From an uncultured Corynebacterium sp. (GTDB taxonomy: Bacteria; Actinomycetota; Actinomycetes; Mycobacteriales; Mycobacteriaceae), in assembly GCF_902489365.1 (NCBI RefSeq), contig NZ_CABTZR010000024.1, positions 1 to 32,286 of the forward strand: DNA of 32,286 nt, given 5' to 3'. Below, piece after piece: positions 1 to 7,099 of this stretch. The position numbers and the translations under genes are program-made. The notes beneath the pieces are model-generated. The model made no database searches, was not told the DNA's origin, and saw only the letters and a program-made list of their open reading frames with translations. Position 1 is the stretch's first letter, and each line of letters begins with the position of its first letter.

Positions 1-423
1 GCAGGCGCTCGACCTGCGAACTATTCCGTCTTCATGCACGCCGAATAGCTCACCAACCTTCTTCTGGTTGGCGGGTGTGGCCAATGTAGACGCGGTGTAA
101 GTGTGCGAACCGGTCGGGTATGCTGGTTGCGCGTTTCACGAGCGCAATCTAGTGGACGTAGATTTCTAGTCCCCACCCGCGACCGGAGCGAGAAAAGCCT
201 CTCTGATGAGGGGGCTTGACCTGGCTGAGCAGAGACGAACTTAGCGAGTATTCGGGCGTTGCGGGTCAGTCAGGAAGTGACAGGGAGCTCCGTCAGTAAT
301 GCTGGCGGGTGTCCGGCTGCACTGTTGGCGGCGTCTAGCGTGTACTAGGTACTACATGGGGGTGTTGGAGGCGCCACGACTCGGTGGCGTTGCGTCAACT
401 TCTACTTGGAAAAGCTAGTTCTT

Positions 424-517
424 GTGGCTAACTTCAAACAGATCATCGCGATGTGCATTGAAGGTGATGGGGTCTCTACACGTTTACAGCCAACTGCCCG
501 CGCAAACACATGCAGAT
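424..517 (+). pseudogene. Degenerate N-terminus of an IS21-type transposase (IstA-like)
   Basis: From a GTG at 424 the frame reads VANFKQIIAMCIEGDGVS and then loses sense and stops. The FKQI-(I/L)-x-MC-x-EG pattern resembles the start of IS21-family IstA proteins, where it precedes the helix-turn-helix DNA-binding domain. Nothing recognisable as the rest of IstA or as IstB follows, so if real it is a decayed insertion-sequence relic. The match is short and remembered rather than searched, so the assignment is tentative. Confidence 0.3.
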
Positions 518-665
518 AAGCGTTTGGTGCTCTTGGGGCAGAGGTTTAAAAGCGTTCATTTGTTTGAAAATGCTGTTTTACTGCGGTCATAAAATGCGCC
601 AGCTTCCCATACGGGCGCGTACGACGGTACGGTTCCCTCTCTAACTGGGCGTGGTTCATTGAAAA

Positions 666-701
666 GCGTGTGCCCCAGGGAAAAACTCCTGGGGCACACG
701 C
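666..701 (-). terminator. Strong intrinsic terminator of the protease operon
   Basis: A perfect 14-bp stem (GCGTGTGCCCCAGG, 666-679, with its complement at 688-701) closes an 8-nt loop. Read on the minus strand, the stem is followed by TTTTC, which fits rho-independent termination of the two minus-strand genes ending at 745. On the plus strand the trailing bases (GTGTTTCTCTT) are also fairly T-rich, so it could work both ways. Confidence 0.8.
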
Positions 702-744
702 GTGTTTCTCTTAGCTCTTTAGAACCAAGAAAGTTAGGGCCAAT

Positions 745-1161
745 CTACTTAACAACAATCTTTACCATTACCGGCTCGTCATTGACAGTTACTTCCTGAC
801 TACCCTTGAGCGCTCGCGCGGAAGAAAGGCTGGAAAGCCCCGAACAAGATGCGTTGATGGTATGCGAACCAGGTTCCAACGCGTAGAAGTACACGCCATT
901 GGCATTAGTCGTGTGTACCTTTTCCTGCGAAAGACCAATAAGCTTACATTCGCCTGCCGGGTTACCACTGGAGGTTACAACTTTAATCGTTGATTCTCCT
1001 GCATTGGGCTTGGTCTGCCCGTCGTTGGGGAGACCTTGGCCGACAGTGATTGCAACAACTAGGGAAATAATGCCCAGAACGGTACCAATGAGTCCGAGAA
1101 GATTACTGGGGTTATTAATGAGAGCTCGAACCTGAGCTGGAACCGGGATCTGTGGTTGCAT
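745..1161 (-). CDS. Small membrane-anchored protein with extracellular Ig/carboxypeptidase-regulatory-like domain
   Basis: This 138-residue protein has one N-terminal membrane segment at about residues 18-42 (LLGLIGTVLGIISLVVAITV), predicted cytoplasm-in. It is followed by a short linker and a beta-rich extracellular domain (IKVVTSSGNPAGECKLIGLS, GVYFYALEPGSHTI) that looks like the Ig-like or carboxypeptidase-regulatory fold found in surface proteins; two cysteines could form a disulfide. The ATG at 1161 is chosen because AAGGAG lies about 10 nt upstream; an ATG at 1185 exists but lacks such a site. The start lies 47 bp inside the 3' end of the upstream protease gene, implying translational coupling. 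I do not recognise a named family. A role beside the secreted protease (chaperone, inhibitor or wall tether) is inference. Confidence 0.65.
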   Translation of the reverse strand: MQPQIPVPAQVRALINNPSNLLGLIGTVLGIISLVVAITVGQGLPNDGQTKPNAGESTIKVVTSSGNPAGECKLIGLSQEKVHTTNANGVYFYALEPGSHTINASCSGLSSLSSARALKGSQEVTVNDEPVMVKIVVK

Positions 1162-2062
1162 TGTTTTGGATCTCCTTAATGTCATTGAAGGTATTTAGCA
1201 TGCTTGGGCTGATACGTAGGGCACTGTTTTCAGGGCAGCCAAGCTGACTGATGCCATGCGTGTGAATGCCGATGGCAGCGTTGTCTGTGGTATAAACTGG
1301 CGAGCCGCTTTGTCCGCCCGTGGTGTCTAAGTTATAGCAGAGTCGAGTTTGGGTTCCTGGCTGAAGGATTCCGCTCATTGTCCACAGTTGTCCGTAGTCG
1401 CGAATCAGGCTATTCCCCTTCTCTCCTGGAAATCCGGTGACAGTTGCTTTTTGCCCGGAGAAAGCGGAAGAAGTATCGCTCGGTTTAATTCCAAACCAGC
1501 TGGAAGAAATCGGCTTTGCAAACTTTACAACTCCCCAGTCGTGATCGGCGGACCCGGTAGTGGGGTATTTTGCGGATACCCACTTTTGGGACGCAAAGGT
1601 ATAAGACCACTGGCTCCAATCTGATGGACGGAAAATGAGCTTTGGAGTCCATCTCTGCTCATCTACGTCGTAAAGGCAGTGGGCAGCCGTAATGAGAGTA
1701 TCTGGTGAAATCATCCAGCCAGTACAATGGTTGAAGCCGTCTCGCTGGATCTGGACGATAGCCGGGTTGGGAGCCGCCTTTTGCCGATCATCGGTACCGA
1801 TAATCGAGTAAGTCCCTACCGTGGTATCGCGGTCTTGGGAGGTCGCCGTGTTTGGAAATCCGGAAAGTCCAACTGCCTCTGTGCCAGAGTTGAGGTCATC
1901 GTTATCAGTTGCAATTGGCAGGAATAGCTCCTCGCCTGTTTCTGACACGCCCACCACAGAGTCGTGAAATGCCTGGGTTTGAGCATTTGCTACGGTGGGG
2001 GACAGACACGTTATTGCAGCCACTACTGCTGCGATAGTAGATTTCCGAAGAGAGAACTTCAT
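1115..2062 (-). CDS. Secreted V8-like (glutamyl endopeptidase/trypsin-type) serine protease
   Basis: The 315-residue protein starts with a Sec signal peptide (MKFSLRKSTIAAVVAAITCL..., probable cleavage after VANA, about residue 27). The chymotrypsin-fold catalytic triad is visible: His128 in LITAAHC, Asp175 in DHDWGVVKF and Ser252 in GGQSGSPVY. The GQSGSP context and overall length match V8/glutamyl-endopeptidase-like enzymes. The segment before the catalytic domain (about residues 28-95) may be a propeptide. The C-terminus ends in a Gly/Ser tail (DPGSSSGSSSH). The ATG at 2062 is preferred over an ATG at 2224 because it gives an immediate signal peptide and has AAAGGA upstream. The 3' end overlaps the next gene. 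The substrate is unknown; secretion and extracellular proteolysis are inferred from family and signal. Confidence 0.85.
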   Translation of the reverse strand: MKFSLRKSTIAAVVAAITCLSPTVANAQTQAFHDSVVGVSETGEELFLPIATDNDDLNSGTEAVGLSGFPNTATSQDRDTTVGTYSIIGTDDRQKAAPNPAIVQIQRDGFNHCTGWMISPDTLITAAHCLYDVDEQRWTPKLIFRPSDWSQWSYTFASQKWVSAKYPTTGSADHDWGVVKFAKPISSSWFGIKPSDTSSAFSGQKATVTGFPGEKGNSLIRDYGQLWTMSGILQPGTQTRLCYNLDTTGGQSGSPVYTTDNAAIGIHTHGISQLGCPENSALRISPSMLNTFNDIKEIQNNATTDPGSSSGSSSH

Positions 2063-2703
2063 GGGTGTCCTTTGCAGGGGAGAGATGATGATGTGTGGGG
2101 TGAGCTGAGGTAAGTCCCTTTCACCTTGCAGTGAATTATGAGGCATCGAAAAGGGCCGTGCAACCGTCAGGCGGTTTGATGTTGCCTCGTGCCCCCTCAA
2201 ATAGGGGGTAGCCTCTTGTTTCATCGGGTCCGACTGGCCGGCTGCGCTGGGGATCCTATATAGGTTGTCAACCTCGTGGGTGGGTTAGTCGGGGTTGGTT
2301 TTCTCCGCGGGAGCTATATGGACGTGTTGTCTCCGGGCATGACTTTAAAGCTTATCCATGACGGACAAAACTTGGGACCCTTCAGACCGGTGGCTTGACA
2401 CCCACACCGAAGAACCTGTAGCGCCACTGGAGTTAGCCAAGTAACAAGACTTCGGACGCCAAAGAGAAAAGGCACCACGCGCTGCCTGGGCGAAAGAAGA
2501 ACTCAAACGGCGCGGCCGCCCAGACGGCGACCAGCCACATACGACGCCCACATCGACTACGAATGGAACCCCAGCCTAGGTGTAAGAAAAGGCTGGGTCG
2601 GGCGCTCCTAAATCCACGCGAAATGTCCCTTAAGCTCGGAGAAAAATGACCTTGAGTCCAAGGCTTACATACAAAACGCACACATTAAACTCAGGAGAGC
2701 GCT
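2063..2703. other. Leader and intergenic stretch with hairpins and a broken open frame
   Basis: This interval separates the protease from the nuclease. Near the protease lie a hairpin CCCCCT-CAAAT-AGGGGG (2192-2208) and two abutting palindromes, CCTATATAGG (2255-2264) and GGTTGTCAACC (2263-2273). The latter contains TTGACA on the minus strand and may be part of the protease promoter or an operator. A hairpin with CCCAGCCT (2570-2577) and AGGCTGGG (2590-2597) sits about 105 bp past the nuclease stop and could stabilise or terminate that transcript, although no T-run follows. A plus-strand open frame from 2358 is interrupted (separate entry). Confidence 0.45.
2358..2579 (+). pseudogene. Interrupted open frame, unrecognised
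   Basis: From the ATG at 2358 the plus strand reads MTDKTWDPSDRWLDTHTEEP and stops with TAA after 28 codons. The same frame then continues after the stop for about 45 codons with a charged, protein-like composition (AAWAKEELKRRGRP) before a TAG. This looks like the remnant of a small gene with a nonsense mutation, or possibly a very short peptide gene. I cannot assign a family, and chance cannot be excluded. Confidence 0.2.
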
Positions 2704-5700
2704 CTATTCAGACTCGGTTGGGGCACAGGCTGCGGCGATGATGCCAAGCGCAGCCAGTAGACCAATGCCACCGGCAGCGTACTGAGCCTCACGCGGGAAA
2801 TTGCGAGTGAGCGACTCAATCTGCTTCTTCACTGGCTCAAGGCCTGGGATGTTGAGCTTTGCGCCGAAGCTTCCGAGGAAAGCCAACGGAATGGCGAGTG
2901 CTGCTGGGATGGTGAGGCCGAGGACCGTCGGCAAGCAGCGCTCACTCACAGAGGAACCACCTGCCGGGGCGGCTGGCTTGTCGCCGGACTTGACGGTTTC
3001 TGAGGTGCCGTCGGTGTAGGTGATGACGAGGTTACCGTCGGCATCCGTGGTCACGGACTTAATGCCGCGGCCGTCCTTGCCATCTTTACCGTTTGCGCCA
3101 TCGCGGCCTGGTGCGCCATCGAAGCCATCGCGGCCCGGCGTGCCCTGGTCGCCCTTCGCGTCGGCGAGGGTACCGAGAATCTCAGAGGTGCCGTCGGTGT
3201 AGGTGACGACCACCTCGCCCTTGTCGTTGGTCGTCACGGACTTGATGCCACGGCCGTCTTTACCGTCGGCGCCGTCCTTACCGTCCTGGCCGGCGTCGCC
3301 CTTGTCGCCCTTAGGGCCCTTGTCGCCGTCCTTACCGTCCTTGCCATCGGCGCCGACGACCTTGCCAGCATCCTCGGTGGTGTCGTCGGTGTAGGTGATG
3401 ATGAGATGTCCGTTATCGTCAATGGTGACGGACTTGATGCCGCGGGCGTCGTCAGTCGGCGCTGGGTCCTCGGTCTTGTCACAGTCCTTAAGATCGTCAG
3501 CAGAGCGGGAAACCTGGGCAAGGTTGAAGCCCACCTTGACCGGATCGTGGTCGGAGGAGCGGTACGGGTTATCGGACTCAAAGACGTCCCCGCCGGTGTA
3601 GTTGCGGCGAGAGTATTCCATGGCAATCGGCTCATCGGAGTTGATGTTCCAGGTCTGTGCGGCCTGGGCGTCGACGTGCTCGTTGGCCAGAATGTGGTCG
3701 AGGGAGCCGAGGCGGCCGGAGAACTGGTAGGAGGCCACGTCCTGCCAGTCCTCTTGTGCATTGAGCTCCTCTACCGGGATGGTGTAGCCGGCGTTGCGGA
3801 AGACGGAGATGGCGTCTTCCTTAGAGTAAGCGTTCAAGTCACCCATGACGAAGGTGGCCTTCTCCTGCCACTGCGGCTGCTTGGACAAACCATCGAGGAC
3901 AGCCTGGGCGTGGGCATTGCGCACGTTCGGGTTGTTGCCCTGACCATCGCCGGTATCGGCGTCGCCATTGGCCACCGAGCCCTTGGACTTGAAATGGTTG
4001 GTGACCACCACGAAAGAATCTGGGCCCTCAGCAGCGCACTTGTCCTGAACCGGCATAAACTCAGCAGCGAGCGGAGTACGGGCGGTGCCCTTGAAACGCT
4101 CGTCCTCCAGCAAGGTGGCCTCACCTACTGGCTGGACGCGGTCCTTCTTGTAGATGATCGCAGTGCGGATGACATCCGTGTCCGCCGCGGAGTTCGCCGG
4201 GGCCTTGACGTAATCCCACTTTTCGGATTCCGCGCGGGTGTTGAGTTCATCTACGAGGTACTTCACAGCATCGTCGTAGGAGCCACCCACGGTATTCGCG
4301 GCGTTCTCAATCTCAGACAGGCCGATGACATCGGCGTCCAGGCCCTCCAGCGCGGTGAGGATCTTGCCCTTCTGGTCTTCAAATGCGGAGGCAGACCACG
4401 CGCCACGGAAGGTACCGCTGTCAGAACCCACGCCGTTGCCAAAGCGGTCCTTGTAGGACTTCGCGCCGTTGTCCTCACCTAGGTTGATGAAGAAGTTCAG
4501 CACGTTAAACGCCGCCACGGTGTAATCACCAGCGACCTGCGGAGCCTCCGGGCGGGCCGGGTCCCACGTAATCGGCAGGTCCGCGGTAGCGGAATCACCC
4601 GTAATCATGGTGGTGGGCTGGAAACGCCACTGCTCGTGGCCGTAGCCCAGGATGACGCCAGAGTCGGCAAACTCCACCTGGTTGGTGGTGCGGATGGTCT
4701 TCACATCCGAGCCGTTCTGCATGATGTACGGCAGCTTCGTCGACGCGCCATCGCGGGTGAAGTCACGGGTGGAGCCGTCATCCAAGATGACGTACTTCGC
4801 CGCGTTAGACGCTTCCATGTCCTTTTGTTCCTGAGTACCCGGGGAGACGATATCGGTAGGTTGGCGCAGCGCCTCCGTACCCGGGGCCAGGCCCAACTCG
4901 CCGTAGCGGTTGAGGCCGTAGTTGTCGGTCACCGTGTGTACACCGGGCTTGAGCAGCATGGACTCGAGCTTTTCGCGGGCCTCGTCGCCTTCCGGCAGGG
5001 CGTCGAGGGATAGCGGGGTGATGGCGGGGAGGGCGTCGGAAAGCACAGAGCCAGTGCTCAACGCGATCTGGGTCTGTCCAAAGTACTCATCAACGGTGCC
5101 GGTGACCTCGACAGACTCCCCAATTTCTGGGTAGAAGCCGGTGCCACCGGTGTAGACGAAGATGGCCTCCGAAGCCTCGGTCGGCGCGGTCTGGCCCGTG
5201 CCCGGGGTTTGAATGGTGAAACCGTTGAGGGACTTCTCACCCTGCCACACGGCGGTGACAACACCCTGGGTGGTGACGTTCTGGCCCTTGAGCGGGGACT
5301 CCGCGCCGGTGCCCTGGATCTCCGGGATGGTGACGGTGGAACCCGGCTCGGCCGGCTGCGGGTCCTCCGGCGCGGTTGCGCCGCCGGCGGACTTCGGCGT
5401 CGGTGTTGCACTGCTAAAGTCGGCGGCGTTGTCGTCGGTGTCGGTGCCGACGTCATCACGCTGCGCGGAGGTGGTGTTGCTCAAGGAAGAGGTGGGGGAG
5501 CCCTCGCTGAGCGACGCCGTCCCGTACCCCACGAGGTCCACCTCGGCCCCGGAGGCGTCGTAAAGCTTCACCGAGCCCTTGGAGCCGGACATGCTGAGAC
5601 CGCCCTCTGCATCCGGGGTGGGCAGCGGCTCACCAGTGCCGCCGCCACCTTCCTGGATGAGGTAGTAGCCGCCAGCCGGGATGGAACCGTTAAGCGCGGT

Positions 5701-5949
5701 CTTTCCACCGGAGTTGCCCTTGGAGGAGAAGTACTCCACGGACCATCCGGTGAGGTCGATGGCGGAACCCGTTGGGTTGTAGAGCTCGATGAAGTCGTTG
5801 GTGAAGGGGGCGTTCTTGTTGCCGCCGCCACCATAGATCTCGGAGATGACGGCAGTGGAGCCGTCCACCGCGGCGCTGGCCTGGGGGACAACGACGCAGG
5901 TAGACACTAGTGCAGCGATGGCGAGAGAGCCGATGCGTGTGAGGCGCAT
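2704..5949 (-). CDS. Large secreted nuclease (ExeM/NucH-like) with collagen-like repeats and C-terminal membrane tail
   Basis: The 1081-residue protein begins with a signal peptide (cleavage near PQASA-AV, residue 26-27) and a good AAAGGA site before the ATG. Domains in order: lamin-tail domain (about 30-150; ISEIYGGGGN, FIELYNPTG), OB-fold domain (about 205-305), then an endonuclease/exonuclease/phosphatase catalytic domain (about 470-805) with metal and catalytic motifs (NVLNFF, GLSEIEN, NHFKSKG, GDLNAY, SLDHIL, SSDHDPV). This order is typical of ExeM/NucH extracellular DNases. From about 830 to 990, three near-identical RGIKSVT...TYTDGTSE units alternate with Gly-X-Y collagen-like runs. 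The tail has ERCLPTVLGL, a Pro/Leu-rich stretch and a final hydrophobic segment ending ACAPTESE; I see no LPXTG, so anchoring is probably by the tail itself. Likely roles are extracellular DNA turnover, nutrient (phosphate) gain or biofilm/NET escape (inferred). Confidence 0.85.
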   Translation of the reverse strand: MRLTRIGSLAIAALVSTCVVVPQASAAVDGSTAVISEIYGGGGNKNAPFTNDFIELYNPTGSAIDLTGWSVEYFSSKGNSGGKTALNGSIPAGGYYLIQEGGGGTGEPLPTPDAEGGLSMSGSKGSVKLYDASGAEVDLVGYGTASLSEGSPTSSLSNTTSAQRDDVGTDTDDNAADFSSATPTPKSAGGATAPEDPQPAEPGSTVTIPEIQGTGAESPLKGQNVTTQGVVTAVWQGEKSLNGFTIQTPGTGQTAPTEASEAIFVYTGGTGFYPEIGESVEVTGTVDEYFGQTQIALSTGSVLSDALPAITPLSLDALPEGDEAREKLESMLLKPGVHTVTDNYGLNRYGELGLAPGTEALRQPTDIVSPGTQEQKDMEASNAAKYVILDDGSTRDFTRDGASTKLPYIMQNGSDVKTIRTTNQVEFADSGVILGYGHEQWRFQPTTMITGDSATADLPITWDPARPEAPQVAGDYTVAAFNVLNFFINLGEDNGAKSYKDRFGNGVGSDSGTFRGAWSASAFEDQKGKILTALEGLDADVIGLSEIENAANTVGGSYDDAVKYLVDELNTRAESEKWDYVKAPANSAADTDVIRTAIIYKKDRVQPVGEATLLEDERFKGTARTPLAAEFMPVQDKCAAEGPDSFVVVTNHFKSKGSVANGDADTGDGQGNNPNVRNAHAQAVLDGLSKQPQWQEKATFVMGDLNAYSKEDAISVFRNAGYTIPVEELNAQEDWQDVASYQFSGRLGSLDHILANEHVDAQAAQTWNINSDEPIAMEYSRRNYTGGDVFESDNPYRSSDHDPVKVGFNLAQVSRSADDLKDCDKTEDPAPTDDARGIKSVTIDDNGHLIITYTDDTTEDAGKVVGADGKDGKDGDKGPKGDKGDAGQDGKDGADGKDGRGIKSVTTNDKGEVVVTYTDGTSEILGTLADAKGDQGTPGRDGFDGAPGRDGANGKDGKDGRGIKSVTTDADGNLVITYTDGTSETVKSGDKPAAPAGGSSVSERCLPTVLGLTIPAALAIPLAFLGSFGAKLNIPGLEPVKKQIESLTRNFPREAQYAAGGIGLLAALGIIAAACAPTESE

Positions 5950-6178
5950 GAGAGGTTCCTTTAATCAGCGAGAAAATGACAACGCATCTCGTTCTACCTG
6001 CCTTCGCCGCCGCGGGATACCGGAGGAAGAGGGGTGAGCTGGGGGTTAAGGTGGGATTCCCCAAGAATTCTTCAACCGTTTGGTTTGAGTTCATCACCCC
6101 CAAAGATTCCGAATCTTTCTCACTGGCGGGATAGACTGGCGGGGCACCTATACTCACGCACAGTAAGGCAAAATTTTC
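5950..6178. promoter_or_regulatory. Divergent control region of nuclease and purSQL operon
   Basis: A good -10 hexamer TATACT lies at 6149-6154 for purS, 24 bp before its ATG; no clear -35 accompanies it. Upstream is an inverted repeat AAAGATT-CCG-AATCTTT (6102-6118) and a 10-bp palindrome AAGAATTCTT (6063-6072). These are candidate repressor or activator sites for the purine genes, the divergent nuclease, or both. No riboswitch-like fold was recognised in the short purS leader. Confidence 0.45.
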
Positions 6179-6409
6179 ATGGCTCGTGTAGTTGTCAATG
6201 TCATGCCCAAGGCCGAGATTTTGGACCCGCAAGGTCAGGCCGTCGTCCGCGCGCTGGGTCGCCTGGGGGTTGCTGGTGTCAGCGACGTGCGCCAGGGCAA
6301 GCGCTTTGAAATTGAAGTTGATGATTCGGTCAGCGCCGAGGAACTCGAGAAGGTGGCTTCCACCCTGCTGGCCAACACCGTGATCGAGGACTACGAGGTC
6401 ATCCAGTAA
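6179..6409 (+). CDS. purS: Phosphoribosylformylglycinamidine synthase subunit PurS
   Basis: This 76-residue protein is the usual length for PurS, the small scaffold subunit that bridges PurQ and PurL and helps channel ammonia in step 4 of purine synthesis (FGAR to FGAM). It starts MARVVVNVMPKAEILDPQGQ and contains the characteristic GVSDVRQGKRFEIEVD stretch. An AAGG about 11 nt before the ATG serves as ribosome binding site. The stop overlaps the purQ start by one base (TAATG), so the two are translationally coupled and made in balanced amounts. It is the first gene of the purSQL operon. Confidence 0.95.
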   Translation: MARVVVNVMPKAEILDPQGQAVVRALGRLGVAGVSDVRQGKRFEIEVDDSVSAEELEKVASTLLANTVIEDYEVIQ

Positions 6410-7071
6410 TGAAGATCGGCGTTATTACCTTCCCCGGCACGCTTGACGACGTCGACGCGGCCCGCGCCGCTCGCACCGCCGGCGCCGACGTCGTGTCCCT
6501 GTGGCATGCGGATGAAGACCTGCGAGGAGTGGACGCCGTCGTTGTCCCCGGTGGCTTTTCCTACGGTGACTACCTGCGCTCCGGCGCTATTTCGGCGCTG
6601 GCCCCGGTGATGCGCGCAGTGGTGGAAGCAGCGAATAAGGGCATGCCGGTACTGGGCATTTGCAACGGCTTCCAGATTTTGACGGAGGCCGGCCTTCTGC
6701 CCGGCGCCCTGACCCGTAACCAGGGCTTGCACTTCCACTGCGTGGATACCTACCTCGAGGTGGCGAACGCACAGACCTCCTGGACCAGTGAGTTTGAGCA
6801 GGGCCAGCGGATCCTCATCCCGGCGAAGCACGGCGAGGGCCGTTTCCAAGCAGATGCGGAGACCGTGGAGCGCTTGGAGGGCGAGGGCCGCGTGGTCTTC
6901 CGCTATACCGATAACTTCAACGGCTCCATCAACGGCATCGCCGGCATCACCAACGAGGCCGGCAACGTGGTGGGGCTGATGCCGCACCCGGAGCATGCCA
7001 TCGATCTTCTCACCGGCCCGTCCACCGACGGTCTGGGTTTGTTTGTGTCCGCCCTCAAGGTCGTCGCTTAA
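6409..7071 (+). CDS. purQ: Phosphoribosylformylglycinamidine synthase glutaminase subunit PurQ
   Basis: PurQ (220 residues) is the class I glutamine amidotransferase that hydrolyses glutamine and passes ammonia to PurL. The nucleophile is Cys85 in LGICNGFQ and the His193/Glu195 pair lies in MPHPEHA, both in their expected places. Its N-terminus (MKIGVITFPGTLDD) is canonical. It overlaps purS by one base and is followed 28 bp later by purL, consistent with a single operon encoding the three-subunit form of FGAM synthase found in Gram-positive bacteria. Confidence 0.96.
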   Translation: MKIGVITFPGTLDDVDAARAARTAGADVVSLWHADEDLRGVDAVVVPGGFSYGDYLRSGAISALAPVMRAVVEAANKGMPVLGICNGFQILTEAGLLPGALTRNQGLHFHCVDTYLEVANAQTSWTSEFEQGQRILIPAKHGEGRFQADAETVERLEGEGRVVFRYTDNFNGSINGIAGITNEAGNVVGLMPHPEHAIDLLTGPSTDGLGLFVSALKVVA

Positions 7072-7099
7072 CCCGCGCCGACGGTTATAAGGAGAAACA

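Larger units (their letters stand above)
1..744. other. Gene-poor, degenerate accessory stretch
   Basis: No intact gene of convincing coding character is visible here. Base composition is less GC-rich than the housekeeping genes further right. It holds a short transposase-like remnant at about 424-517, a hairpin with CGCCAC (372-377) and GTGGCG (384-389), and the terminator at 666-701. On the minus strand a frame stays open from about position 135 to the left edge and encodes a helix-turn-helix-looking stretch (KVGELFGVH), but it is too short to identify and may belong to a gene or pseudogene that lies outside the window. Confidence 0.5.

Noticed and set aside
1..135. Minus-strand open frame at the left edge with a helix-turn-helix-like segment
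   Set aside because: Only about 45 codons are visible, with no start codon or family match that I could defend, so it is not listed as a gene.
3406..4482. Long plus-strand open frame inside the nuclease gene
   Set aside because: Antisense to the EEP catalytic domain; no recognisable domains.
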